Assembly: GCF_020360975.1 (NCBI RefSeq)
Contig: NW_025408677.1
Span: 806,001 to 870,000 of the forward strand
Direction of reading: 5' to 3'
DNA: 64,000 nucleotides
DNA from: Hirsutella rhossiliensis
Taxonomy: Eukaryota > Ascomycota > Sordariomycetes > Hypocreales > Ophiocordycipitaceae
Shown: positions 33,600 through 44,859 of the stretch, in pieces
Numbering within the stretch: position 1 is the stretch's first letter
How the letters are laid out: every line of letters begins with the position of its first letter
The notes under the pieces: model-generated
What the model was told of the DNA's origin: nothing
Database searches by the model: none
What the model saw: only the letters and a program-made list of their open reading frames with translations
Translations under genes and position numbers: made by a program

Positions 33600-34510
33600 G
33601 TATATAGGTAAGATTTCTAGAGAAAAGCAGCCGCTCTTTACCTTAGTCACCGATCGGCCTACGGCCTCGCGGTCGGCCTAGGCGGCTAGGCGGGAGGAGC
33701 GAGAAGGGAAGTAGACGGGATACGGCTGCCTAGCTAGGGCGAGCGCTTCGTCGACGGCCGGTTATAGATAGACAGATACACTAATAGGAGAAGGAGGTAT
33801 TAGTAATTAACGAGGTTAGTATATACGAGGCGCGAACGCTATACGCGGCTAATAAGCGGCTCTACCGGCTATAGGGGTCGCCTTAAGACTTTAGTAGGGT
33901 CCCGGCAGCGATCCTCTACGGCGACTTCTACTAGTTCCGGCCGGTATAAGTGCGGTCGATCGTGCTACTAAGCGTAGCTATGCCGTAGGGCGAAGATAGG
34001 GCGTTCGCGGCCGAGCAGCGGCGGTAGCACGATAAGGCGCACGCGCTATAGAGGAGGTTTACGACGGTTATTATACTAGATAAGCAGATACGGGCCGCCG
34101 GCGACCTAGAGCTACGGCGGCTGCTCGGCGGATCCGCCGGGGGGGTAGGACCTATTAGACCTAAACCTACTAAACTTAAGGTGCTATAGGGAGGGTAGGC
34201 GGATTTCGTAGGAGATAGGCCTAACGGCAGTAACGCCGCTAATAGGAACCGCTAGAAACTTTACCTAGAGGCGGCGCGCGACTTCCTCTCTAAGAATAAG
34301 TAGAAGGAGGGCGCGCCGATAAGGGAGGAGGCGGTGCTAGTACTAGGCTACGACGATAATAGCGCGACCCTAGTACCGGCCGTCCTCGTCTTCGTGCCTA
34401 GTATACTAGTCGTTATAAACTAGAATACGCACTAAGGGCTAAAGCTAGTAAACGGGGCTAGGTATACGGTAGTAGACGCGAAGGTAGTAAAGTTAGATTA
34501 CTACCTAGAT
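33600..34510 (+). pseudogene. Pif1-like helicase fragment (Helitron-type), GC-rich
   Basis: The plus-strand frame of 33803 gives LVINEVSIYEARTLYAANKR (the DEVSM box) and LYRL. It goes on to VPAAILYGDFY, a stop, FRPV (the GDFxQFRPV motif), then GEDRAFAAEQRR, HDKAHAL, RRFTTVIILDKQIRAAGD and LELRRLLGG. Further on, NRNR, LVLGYDDNSATLVPAVLVF and LVNGARYTVVDAKVVKLD correspond to the later part of fungal Helitron Pif1-type proteins. The Walker A region is not visible, so the fragment is truncated at its start. It is much richer in GC than the copies in Helitrons A and B and is on the opposite strand. It therefore comes from a different, diverged element. Stops at Gln/Trp codons show that it is also RIP-treated. 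Confidence 0.75.
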
Positions 34511-34599
34511 AACTAAAGATACTTACTTTCCTCGTAAAGTGCTATATTAAGTTAAAATATAAACTTATTGCTTATTTTACTACGTTTAATACTTATAAT

Positions 34600-37500
34600 T
34601 TAGTCCGGTCTAAGCTATTATAAACGATATTAATCCTTTTAGCCCCTCCTTTTAGTATAGAAAGGGAGCGGGTATAAAAGTAGGTTAATACCGGTACTTA
34701 AAATAAAGAAACTATATATAGAGCCTATTATAAGCGGCTTACTTTAAACGAGGCTAATATTATTGCGCTAAGGAACCTAACGATATCCCTATATAGCGAT
34801 TAAGACTTTTATAACTATATTAAATAATTATTTTCGTAAATTTATAGATTAGTCTTTAAGGCAGATAGTATTATATCTTTATACCTACTAGTATACGGAG
34901 ACTTCTTATTCTAGGGTTATCTTAGAGGGGGAGTTAAGGTAAGTTATATACGTACTATAGAAGAGCGGAGGAGGAACTAAAGGACCTTTAGTATCTAAAG
35001 TAATATAAATAGCGGCTAGACTTATATAGGTATTGCCTTAGCGCCGCTTTAGATATAGAGTCCCTATTATATCTTATATAATACTATATAGCAGCCGATA
35101 ATTAAGATAAAGGAGAGGCTAGTATTTCGTGATTAGGTTAAAACGGAAAGACTAGAAGGAGATACCGCGTCTTATCTTATAGCTAAGTGCACTTATACGT
35201 AGCCGTAAGAGGTATCGTACGATAACTAGTTAGACGATAGTTACTATAATTATTTTACTTCTATAGTACGTACGTAAATCTAACCTAATAAGCGCTATAC
35301 TAATATTATTTTATAATCTATAGCTCTAAAAAAGAATATAAAGGTCCGTAGTATCGTTAAGTAATAAACGTTATTCGCTATGCTTTAGCTTAGTATAATA
35401 GTGCATCTATAGGTATCTATAAGACCGCCCTAGAAACGTATTATTAAAACGCTTATAGATCTCCGCCTACGAGAGGTTGCCCTATTCCTTCCTTAGCTTA
35501 GTAAGTAGGTTATCTTCTTCGCGCGTAAACCTAGCTCTTATACCGGAAGTCCGCCCTACCTAACCGCTAGTCGCTCTAGTAGTTATAGTACGGCGCGTAT
35601 TACCTATAGGAATACTTCCTTAGCTATACGATATATAAAATAGCTATTTAAATTATAGCTAGAATATGCCTACGCCGTCTACGATAACCCGCTTAAATAT
35701 AACGTTTTATAGAGGCTACTCCTTAAATATTACGGCGGATATCCCGACGTTTCCGTCTTTAGATAAGTTATACGACGCTAGCGGACTACGTACTAACGTA
35801 TATTTAACCTTTTATATCGGTAGGAAACGGGATATATTACTACTATAGCGCTAGGGCTTCGTAATAGTAGAATTATGCCTAACCTTCCGACGTTTACGCG
35901 GAGATTACTTAGTAGGGTCGTTAGCGTTATAGGCTACGCCGTCCTCCTAGCCGCCCCCTTCGCCGCTATTCGCCGCGGCGGGATAATACTCTATATCGAT
36001 ATATACGCCGCTAAAATAGTCGTCGTAATTATCGGAAGCATCTATCTAATATCGCTAGGCCTTACTACTAATCTTATAATTACCTTAGGCTAAGTTACTA
36101 TTACTTTAATTCGCGCTCTTAGGGGAGTATAATCCCTAAGCCTTTAGTAGTAGGTTAATTAAATACTAGGACTCGGTTTCCGTACTATAATCCTTATAGG
36201 CGCTAGCTTTAAGGTCTTATCTTACTAAAATCCCTAGGGATTACTATTTTAAGGCGTAATCCTTATATATTTCGGAAACGTTACCGAGTTATATAAGAAT
36301 ACTACTCGTAGGTAGATAGTCTAGTTAATTTAAAATACTCTTAGTAGGGCTCTACGACGCTTTATCCGCTTAGGGCAAGCTATATATAGGCGGCATCGAG
36401 GCTAGTATAGGCGAAGGCGCTATAGGGCTACTTAGGACCGATATTAATATTAATAGTCTAGTACCTATCGTAGCCTTTCTACTAGCTTAATTAACCGTTA
36501 ATAAACCTAGCCGGCGGGATTCCTCGGCCTTACCGGCTCCGTTAGATACCGTGCTAAGGCATTCTAGCCCGTTCGTTAACCCCCCGACTTATAGGTAATA
36601 AGGTATATAAGAACTTACCTATACTATTAGGGCTACTAGTCTATGCTTTAGCTATAGATATAACGACGGCGTTAGCCGACGAAAGTATATTAAGAGACCG
36701 CGAGTTATCTATATCTTAACTATTACGACTATCGCCCTTACCCGTAACTTAGTTATCTATATTATTAGCCTTAGATTCTATATTAAATAGAATCGTTATC
36801 GGCCTATCTAAATATTGCTTATAAACGGTAGGTATATAGTTTAAGCCTGCCTCTACCTTAGGGGATAAAGCTTATCGCGAGGTTATAGAAGTAAATAGAT
36901 ACTACTACTAGGTTAATAGCCGCGGTAGCCTTAGCTATAGCTGCTTCGTCTACCTACCGCCCCTTAAGGGAGGAACCTAAAAGGCTTAGCTATCGAGAGT
37001 AATAGTAGAAGTTATTATTAAGGTAGGCGAATCTTTTATAGGAGTAAGTAACGCTATTCGCTTACGAATAGTTAGAGAACTTTACTAAGAAGTATTATTA
37101 GGAGTATAAGTGCTAGATGCCTTAAATATACGAGCGAGCCGCGCTTACTACTCTAGCCGACGCTCCCCTTACCTCGGCTTAAATATACTCCCTAGGCTCT
37201 AGGTGCTCTTAGCCTTTCGTATTATTCCGTCCGGCCGTCCGTCCGAAACAATATATAGGGCTAGACCCGCGTAAGCTAGCCTCTTATTTCTACCGTTACT
37301 CTCTACTAATTATATAGCTATCGGACTATACCGGACGCGGCTAGAAGGATGCTATAGAATCCTCCTCGTAACCCTACTATAGACCGGCTTACGCTATTAG
37401 CGGCCCGTTATACTCGGCAGCTCTAAGTTAGCCTTAGGCTCCGCACGTTAGTCTTTAGTTAGTATTAGTGCTCCCGTCCCGTTATTATATTCTATGGCCT

Positions 37501-37950
37501 AGATTAAAGGATAAGGCTCGGCACCTAGTTATAGGCGTCCTTAGAGCGCCTTTTCTTAGCGTACGTTTAGCGTAGCAATATATACCGCGTCGCCTCTACG
37601 CGACCCTCTATTAATAGCTAAAATTAATAAAAGGGGGCTTAGTTATACCTTATATAGTATATCGGAAAGAGTCCGGCTAAGGGAACGCTAGGCCGTGTCC
37701 CTTATATTAATAGACTATACGCTAGCCTTTCCTCCTTATATTATACTAGTCCGTAGCGCGAAAGGGGTAATTTAGCTCGTTAAGGGTAGCGCCGGTCTAG
37801 CCGTGTTAGTTAATAGACCTACCCCTTATATCACGCGTTAGCGCTATTAGCATCCGCGCATTTTCGTAACCGACTAAGGGGCTTATAGGCTTCCTTTACC
37901 TCTTAAATAGGGGCTAGCGTCCGGAAGGGCAGCCGTAACGGTAAGAGATA
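34600..37950 (+). pseudogene. Long RIP-decayed coding-like frame(s), family unrecognised
   Basis: From about 35,660 to 37,050, one plus frame after another stays readable with interruptions at TAG/TAA. Stretches seen include MPTPSTITRLNITFYRGYSL at 35666 and PTFPSLDKLYDASGLRTNVY. Others are GKLYIGGIEASIGEGAIGLL near 36,370, DTVLRHSSPFVNPPTYR near 36,550, ITTIALTRNLVIYIISLRFY near 36,720, and an Ala/Leu-rich membrane-like segment near 35,900-36,090. The codon-like composition (GC near half, CpG kept) differs from the extremely AT-rich Gypsy to the right. I do not recognise a transposase, reverse transcriptase or enzyme family. It could be a transposon gene I cannot name or a captured host gene. 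Confidence 0.3.
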
Positions 37951-38070
37951 AGACAGTCCGAGGTTAGGTTAGGGATAGAACGTATAGCTAGACGGATAAT
38001 AATACCTAGACATAATAGCTTTATTTAAGTTAAAGAAAGCGTATTATATAACGATAAAGACACGTACGCT

Positions 38071-38094
38071 TAGTAGTAGTAGTAGCGGCGGCGG
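38071..38094. repeat. (TAG)n-(CGG)n microsatellite
   Basis: Five TAG units are followed directly by three CGG units. A CAG-CGG array altered at CpA would look like this. Confidence 0.7.
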
Positions 38095-38099
38095 CATTT

Positions 38100-38445
38100 C
38101 TAGAAAAAAGGGGCGCAGACGCGTTTAGCGGTAGAGGGCGAAGCGAAGAGGTCTATATAGAGGTCGGCGGTAGACTAGCGGTGTAGGCGAGATAAAGACG
38201 GCGCGTATAAGGAAGGCGGGCGGAGGCGGAGGACAGGGTGCGGCAGTAAGGGCCGAGCGTGTTATAGAAGGAGAGATAAGTTAAGAGTATATATCGACGA
38301 GCGAGGGCAGGTGTTAAGATATTTATATTCCTACTATATCGAGCGTTATAACTAGGATCACGGGGCACGGGCGGGGTTAGGGCGGCGGGGGCGCGATACC
38401 CGATTAAGGAGGGGCTATTTCTAGAGGCAGAAGCAGCGTAGTAGA
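38100..38445. other. GC-rich flank left of the Gypsy fragment
   Basis: About 350 bases of GC-rich, weakly RIP-marked sequence with an open but unrecognised minus frame (38153-38368). It adjoins the broken end of Gypsy RNase H at about 38,450, so a deletion or insertion junction lies here. Confidence 0.35.
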
Positions 38446-38449
38446 GATT

Positions 38450-38740
38450 ACTTTTAAGAAGGTAGTATTAAAATTCCTTAAAAGCTTAAATAATTATAAG
38501 GAATTCTTTATTAAAGATAGGGTAATTAAGCTCTATACTATATAGCTTTTTTAAGTAAAATATAATTAGTTATAGTCTTCCTTTATTATCTTTCTATTTA
38601 ATTTATACTCTTAAAGTAAAGTTTAATATATCGGTTTTAAGCTTAATTTATTATTTTAGATTAAAGGTAGTTAAGACTAGTTCTTATATAATTATAGTTT
38701 TAATATACTTAAAAGCTTAGTTAGCTTTATCGTCTTATAT
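38450..38740 (-). pseudogene. Gypsy RNase H fragment (3' part, beyond the MULE)
   Basis: The minus strand reads EFI, stop, DDKAN, stop, AFKYIKTIII, ELVLTTFNLK, LKTDILNFTLRV, KDNKGRL, IIFYLKKLYSIELNYPIFNK and EFLIII, stop, AFKEF. This follows the canonical Ty3-type RNase H sequence (AF..LK......PVL..FDP, LETDAS..A.G, PIAFYSRKL..AE.NY.I.DKELLAI..AFKEW). RIP explains the Ala/Thr/Val to Ile and Leu changes. It is the direct continuation of the RT frame at 41,570, interrupted by the MULE. Confidence 0.85.
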
Positions 38741-38748
38741 AAATTCTT
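38741..38748. repeat. MULE target-site duplication, left copy
   Basis: AAATTCTT, identical to 41562-41569. Confidence 0.85.
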
Positions 38749-38932
38749 AAGTATTGCTATTTATATAATAGTATATTGCTATTTATATACTCGACCTATT
38801 TTTAAGATATATACTAAAGCCAGCCCGCCCCGCCTATTTATACCGCGCGCGCCTAGCAAGTACCTATACCGCCTAAATGCCCGTACCCGCGCCTACGCCC
38901 GCCCGCACACACACACAACCCGCACATATATA
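38749..38932. repeat. MULE left terminal inverted repeat, about 180 bp
   Basis: It starts AAGTATTGCTATTTATATAA and matches the inverse of 41378-41561 over its length. The two arms differ almost only by C/T or G/A. It contains (CA)n at about 38906-38917 where the other arm has (TA)n. Confidence 0.9.
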
Positions 38933-39051
38933 AGAGGCAATAAAGGCCATATAACGCATGCCTCTTAATTCGCTTAAATAACGCATTTCCGGGCCTTAAG
39001 CTCGAAGTTGCAATAATCGGCCCGTTAATTAACCCGGCTCCTCCTTGGCCC

Positions 39052-41340
39052 TTACGGCTGTGTAGGCGGCGGCGGCGTCGCCGCCTCAATTGCATCCCAC
39101 TTAACGATCCCTCCAACGCCTGACGAAGCCGGCTGCCCTGACGAAGCCGGCTGCCCTGACGAAGCCGGCTGCCCTGACGAAGCCGGCTGCCCTGACGAAG
39201 CCGGCTGCCCTAACGAAGCCGGCGGCGCGCCCCTCCTGCCGCGTCCTCCTCTTGATCCCCTTCCCCTTGTATTTCCTCGAGCTAATGATCCTTATTGTGA
39301 CGCTGCGAGAGACCGCGGGCTATAGCTAAGTTCATTAATCTCGTCGCGCCCCCGGCGCCTTCGAACGCTTACGTTAAGCCGCCTTAAGCTAGCCTGACTC
39401 GAATTAGGTAGCTAGGATGCCCTTATAGCCGGCTATCACTATAATGCCGTCTATGATGCTGTCTATGATACCCTCGCTATAAGAGAGCTTAGTATAGGTA
39501 GCTTATTATTACGGGGCCGGCCGCGTATAATAGTAACAACGTCGGGGTCGCGGATTCGTAGTAATAGCTCCTCGAGGTCCTAATAGTAGTAATTAGTATT
39601 AAATTTACCTAAAAAGGGGGGGGGTCTTACCAACGGCTTTTTAAGCCACCATCGCAAGAGAACATCACGCTTTTTAAGCGTTAACCTAGCTTAAAGGCGT
39701 TAAAGGATCGTGTGTGCATAAGGCAGCCTAAGTTAGTATATAAATCGCCCGCTATAAGGCCGCAATGGCTATAGCTCCCGCGTTAGTAAAGGCATCGCGG
39801 CGAGGGCAAGCCTATATTATATAGTAAGTAGGTTAACTGCTTCGTAGGTGATTTTCATACTAAGATCCCCGAGCTAAGTCTGCCTAAGGAACTAACGCCT
39901 TTATCGTATCTCTTACTAGGTAGCCGTTTATATATATATTATCTCTTTATTCTTAATTATCTATATAAGGGCATCGTAAAGATATAAGAGGTTAGAGGTG
40001 CCTATAACTAAATAAGACTTTATATCCTTATAGGCGGTCTTAACTAGGCTGTTTACCCGCTGCCCGAAGTTGCGATATTAGCTAATAAAGCAGCCTGCCT
40101 ACTACTTACGCCACGGTATATATTCGTTCGAGATATATATTACGATATGCCCTTAGTATTAACTAAAGGTCTTATCGAGCTGCCGCTACGCCTTATAGAA
40201 ATCCGCTTCGGTTTTTAAGTAAATAACGCGCTTCTAAGCTAGGAATATTCCTTTACGTCTAAATTCGACTTCCCTATCGTCTAGACTAAACGTAGTAGCG
40301 GTAGCGGCGTTAGCGGCTCCTTATTCAGTAGCCTTTTTTAAGGGCAGCTTCTTTATCTATAATAACTATAGAGGGCTCTTATGCCCTAACCTATATACGA
40401 AGAGCGTTAAGGGACTTATATAGCTACTAGTATCCCTCTTCTTTCTCTAAGTTAATAAGGCTAAAGGCGAAGTTAGCTAGGGACTTTTAGTTAGTAACTC
40501 TAGTAACCTAGAAAAGGAAGAGACTAAAGCAGTTAGTTTTATATATATTGTCGAGGCTAAGAACCTTAGGGAAACGTATCTATATCTTTTAATACTATAG
40601 ATAGGTCTATAATACGCCTTAAATCTTATTTTTATCGTATAGGTCGAATTTAATATAATAGGGAAGATCGCTTACTTTAAGATACCGTAAAAACGCTTAT
40701 ATTACCGTTATACCGCTAAGAGCTTTAAAACGGATCTTTTAGCGGTTATTATAGATATCTTTAATACGAAAGAACGTTATTAAAGGTTTAGCTTTACGTA
40801 AGATAGTTAATATCTCTCGAGCTAGTAGTGCTTTATATTAAGAGAGGTTCCGCTCGAGAGCTTACTATATATCGGTCCGCCGGCGATAAATATTATATAT
40901 AGAGGGATTAAGGGAAGGCCCGTGGTTATAGCGATCCTTAGTAATACGAAAATCCTACTTCTAAGCTTCCTCGTTGCGTAACGCTATTATAACGAGGCGG
41001 AAGGGGCAGTTAAGCTTTTAGGTAGAAGATTTACGTAGCCTAGTACTTAAAGAAGCTCGCCGCGGGCCACGATCGTATATAAAGAGGAGTCGTATTATAA
41101 TAGAGACCCTATTAATATCTCGCTTATATATATTTAACCGCTTAATAACCGCGGCGCCGTTCTCGCGAAGGAAGCCTTAGATAAAGTTATATGCCTCGTC
41201 GTAGGTTTCGAAGCCTAGGGAAGGTAGTAGGGGCGGGATCGTGTCTTCGCGTTCTTAGTAGGCATCGCGGGTATCGTAGGCATTATCTAATATATTAAGG
41301 AGGGAGAGAAGGGGGTCTATCGCAGCGCTAGTAATAGCTT
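39052..41340 (-). pseudogene. MULE transposase (FAR1-like), RIP-inactivated
   Basis: The minus strand opens near 41,330 with DPLLSLLNILDN, then FETYDEAYNFI, GFLRENGAAVIKRLN and STRLRKSS, as in FAR1-type N-terminal DNA-binding domains. The MULE catalytic domain is clear near 40,560-40,350: FPKVLSLDNIYKTNCFSLFL, VTRVTN, SLANFAFSLINLEKEEGY and then EPSIVIIDKEAALKKA. It contains the first catalytic Asp (DN.YKTN) and the second (ITDKE region, here IIDKE). Further on come YRNFGQRVNSLVKTAYKDIK and a SWIM-like end, GRFIYQLRLPYAHTIL (CxH expected; Cys has become Tyr) near 39,750-39,700. The C-terminal tail is Arg/Gly-rich (RGNTRGRGSRGGRG) and carries five QPASSG repeats before TAA at 39052. Stops at Gln/Trp codons inactivate it. 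Confidence 0.88.
39121..39224. repeat. 18-bp coding minisatellite (five units plus a partial one)
   Basis: TGACGAAGCCGGCTGCCC is repeated exactly five times from 39121 to 39210, then a partial TAACGAAGCCGGC. On the minus strand it encodes QPASSG units in the C-terminal tail of the MULE transposase. The first five units are identical, so the array is recent or conserved and is untouched by RIP. Confidence 0.92.
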
Positions 41341-41377
41341 TAAATTTAGTATATATATATAGGTTATATATATATAG

Positions 41378-41561
41378 GTTATATATACGGGTTATATATA
41401 TATATAGGCGGGCGTAGGCGCGGGTGCGGGCATTTAGGCGGTATAGGTACTTACTAGGCGCGCGCGGTATAAATAGGCAGGGCGGGCTAGCTTTAGTACG
41501 TATCTTAAAAATAGGTCGAGTATATAAATAGCAATATACTATTATATAAATAGTAATACTT
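41378..41561. repeat. MULE right terminal inverted repeat, about 180 bp
   Basis: Inverse of 38749-38932, ending TAGTAATACTT at 41561. It contains (TA)n tracts where the left arm has CA repeats. Confidence 0.9.
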
Positions 41562-41569
41562 AAATTCTT
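41562..41569. repeat. MULE target-site duplication, right copy
   Basis: AAATTCTT, identical to 38741-38748. Confidence 0.85.
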
Positions 41570-42340
41570 TTTCCTTCTTTATTAAGTTATATAATAGTAC
41601 TATAATTTTTCTAAAACTTTTAATAAATCGTTAGTAGTAATTTATAAATCCTAGGAAACTTTATACGTCCTTAATATTCTTTAGCGTTAGCTATTCTTTA
41701 ACTAAGTTAATCTTATCTTATTATATTTATATCTCTCTTAATAAGATTATATATCTAAGGAAGTCTACTTCCTATATATAAAACTTACTTTTCTTTAGTT
41801 TAACTAGTGACTTTATATTCTAAAGTATACTAAGTACCTTATAAATATATTCCTTATATTCTTTTAAGGTATCTAAGAAGATTAGGATATTATCTAAGTA
41901 TACTACTATAAAGATATCTAAGTATTTATATAGGATATTATTAATTATCTATTAAAAGGTAGCTAGTATATTTATAAGTCTAAATAGTATTACTAGATAT
42001 TTAAATAGTCTAAATCTTATTTTAAAGGCTATTATTTATTTATATCCCTTTTTTATATATATTAAGTTATAGGTGCCTTTAAGGTTAAGGGCTATAAACT
42101 ATTTTTTACTATATAGTTAATCTTATAGTTTTAATATAAGCGGTAATAGTATTTAGTCCTTTATTATAATATCGTTTAATCGTCTATAGTTAATAACTAG
42201 TTATAGCTTACTATTTTTCTTTAAAACGAATATAACTAGGTAGCCTCCTTTAAATATTAATATTTATATATATCCCTTTTATAGATTCTCGTTAAGGTAG
42301 TTATATAACGTTTATAGTTACTTTTTATTTAGGTTATAGA
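41570..42340 (-). pseudogene. Gypsy reverse transcriptase, RIP-inactivated
   Basis: The minus strand reads KGGYLVIFVLKKNSKL, then LVINYRRLNDIIIKD, FIALNLKGTYNLIYIKKGYK, IIAFKIRFRLFKYLVILFRL and INILATF. The active site follows as DIFIVVYLDNILIF (YLDN for the expected YLDD) at about 41,889-41,900. The connection SFLGFINYY...RFIKSFRKI...NLIKKEKEF is near 41,660-41,575. These are the RT blocks of Ty3/Gypsy polymerases in proper order. The second catalytic Asp of YLDD has become Asn (GAT to AAT), a RIP-type change. The frame is cut by the MULE at 41,561. Confidence 0.88.
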
Positions 42341-44850
42341 TCTTATAGAATATTAGCGTTATTTTATCCTTAAGATAAATTTTATAGTCCTATTAGCTAT
42401 ATTTAGGTAACCCTATCTTAAGTTCTTCCTTAAAGAGTTTATTATATTTCCGGTATTCTTAGGGGATATTCTTTATTTTAATTTATAGTCTTTATTCTTT
42501 CTTTTAAGAGCTAGTTTCTCTTAACCTAAGCTCTTTATTAATTTATTTAAGGTCTTTCCTTAAAGTAGCAATAACTCTTTAGATCTTTATATTATATCCT
42601 TTATTCTATTTATATTAAATACTAGGTTATATAGCCGTATTAGTTAGTATATAGGTCTTATTATTCGATTTTATTATATTTACTAGTTCGGTTACTATTC
42701 TTATTTATATCGCTAAAGCCTATAATAATTTACTTAAATAGTTATCCCTTTTTTCCTATTTAATAGCTAAATTATTATAAAATTTTACTTTCTTTTAAAT
42801 CTATTAGTCTTAGAAAGTTATATCTTTATTTTAATATAGCTAGCTAGTTTTCTAGTTAATTAGTAGGTTGCTTTCCTATAGCTATAAAAGTCTTAATATA
42901 AGGTTATATTCTTTAATATCTATAATATTAAAGTTAACTTATTTATTATAGCCCTAGATATTAATATTAAGGTAATTAATCTCTATATTAATAATTCCGT
43001 TATTATAGTTAAAGGCCTCTCCTTTAATATTTATAAGTTTATATAGATCTTTCTTATATCTCTATATAAGTCGGTAACGATTAACGACTTTAAGTAAAAT
43101 ATAATTGCCTATCGCGCTATAGTCTAAAAGTATATACGTATAATATCCTATAATTTAGATATTTAATACTATTTAGTTACTATAGCTTACTATTACTATA
43201 TATAAAGTCCTTAGATCTTATTATATTATACTAGTCTATAGCCCTTTTATAGATAGCGAACCTTTTTTTTTACTTAGTCCTTATTTATTTTATTTAGGTA
43301 TTCTTCTTTAATTTATTATTAATATCGTTTCTTTATATTTTTATTATATAGTATTATATCGGGGCTTAAGAGACTAATTTCTTATAACTAATTAAAGATT
43401 TCTTATTTCTTAACGCTATATTATTTATATTATACTACTTTATAGTTAATTATATACTATACTTTATAATTTTATTTATTTTTATATTAAAAGTTAAGTT
43501 TTTATTTAGCGTCTTTTTATTTTTCGCGTAGTATTTTTATATTAATTTTTCCTTAGTTAAATATAGCTTATAGCCTTTATATATATTACTAATAATATTT
43601 TAGTATATTATTATATCGTTTATATTATACTTATACCTTTTTATATTTATAAACTTTATAGTTTAGGTATATATATTTATTATAATCTTTTTTTATACTT
43701 AACTTATTATATAAGCCTTTAAAAGATTAATAGTTTAGATACCTTAAAGTAAGTAGTATTATACTATTCCTTTATTTTAGTATATTTATAGATTTTATAT
43801 ATCTTTAAAAGATATCTTATTAATTAACTATAATTATTATAGTATTTAAGTAGTATACCGTAATTAGGTTTTAATAATATAACTTAGTTGTTTAGGTAGT
43901 ATTAATTGATTTTTTAATAGTTTTGCTTTATACTTAAGTAGGGTTTCGAAAGTACTTATCTCTTAAACCTAACTAAGAAAGTATTATATTATACCTTTAT
44001 TAAAAAGTATATTATATAATCTAGGTAGATATATAATATTTATAAAGTATACTTATAGTACTTATAAGTAAGTAGTATTTATAGATTGTCTTTAAATTCT
44101 TCTTATAGTTACTATTCTTATTATAAAGCTATAAAGGCATTAACTATTATAATAGCTATAGCGTAGTCTTTTTTATATAGTACCGGTTAATATTAAATTA
44201 ATATAGCTTATTAGTTTTCTATAAGAATTTAAGGTATTTATTAGGTTTTAATTTTAAGTATTTCTTTAAATTCTTTAAAGTATAAAGCGTATTCTTTAAT
44301 TATAGTATTTTCCTTTAATAGTAAGGGTAGTAGTATAAGTTCGTTCTTATCTTCTATTTCTTTAAGTATTTCTTATTCTTTAAAGCTTATATCGTCGATA
44401 CTTTATTATTTTTCCTTAGGTTATTATCTAAGTTTTATAAATATAAGGGCTATATTTATATCTTCTTTATTATATTATTTATAGACTACCTATCGTTATT
44501 ATCGATTTTTATTTTATATATCTTCCTAGAATTATTTACTATTCTTCTTAATTTAATCTTAGGAAACTCTTTTAAGATAAAGGTATTTTAGTTCTATAAA
44601 TTTAGCTTATTTTTATATTTTAGGATCTCTTTATTATATTATTATAAGGGTCTTCTTTAATAGCTTTAGGAACTATTTAGTACTATTCTTATTACTTAAG
44701 TATATTATATATTTATCGTTATAGTATATAGTTTAACTAAGGAGTTTATACTTTAGTTCCTATTTATTAATAGCGTTTAAGTATTTCTTACCTTTTAAGG
44801 CTAGTACTTAATAGGTTTTCCTCTCCTTATAAGGTTATCTATATTCTTTA
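42341..44850 (-). pseudogene. Gypsy protease / linker region, unreadable
   Basis: This interval lies between gag and RT on the same strand, where protease should sit. Composition is extreme (long T/A runs, hardly any C or G outside TA context) and no protease DSG/DTG motif can be read with confidence. Confidence 0.4.
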
Positions 44851-44859
44851 AAGTAATAT

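Larger units (their letters stand above)
38749..41561 (-). mobile_element. MULE (Mutator-like) DNA transposon nested in the Gypsy element
   Basis: A 2.8-kb element with long inverted ends of about 180 bp, an 8-bp target duplication (AAATTCTT) and a FAR1/MULE-type transposase on minus. Removing it restores the Gypsy polyprotein frame from the RT end (FLGFINYY...KKEKEF) to RNase H. It is less AT-rich than its Gypsy host. The segment 38,850-39,350 keeps normal CA/TG content and seems to have largely escaped RIP. Confidence 0.93.

Noticed and set aside
35875..36093. Small hydrophobic ORF considered as a membrane protein gene
   Set aside because: It is part of a longer RIP-decayed stretch, and neighbouring frames carry the coding-like signal on both sides. 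Not supported as an independent gene.
38853..39116. Open frame of 87 codons on minus (MEGSLSGMQLRRR...)
   Set aside because: It overlaps the MULE terminal repeat and is in a different frame from the readable transposase tail; the Arg run comes from a (GGC)n tract.
39121..39224. 18-bp repeats considered as a regulatory or CRISPR-type array
   Set aside because: Perfect head-to-tail minisatellite in frame with the MULE transposase tail.
41337..41410. TA-rich tract considered as a replication origin or promoter
   Set aside because: It corresponds to the RIP-converted CA repeats of the MULE terminal repeat.
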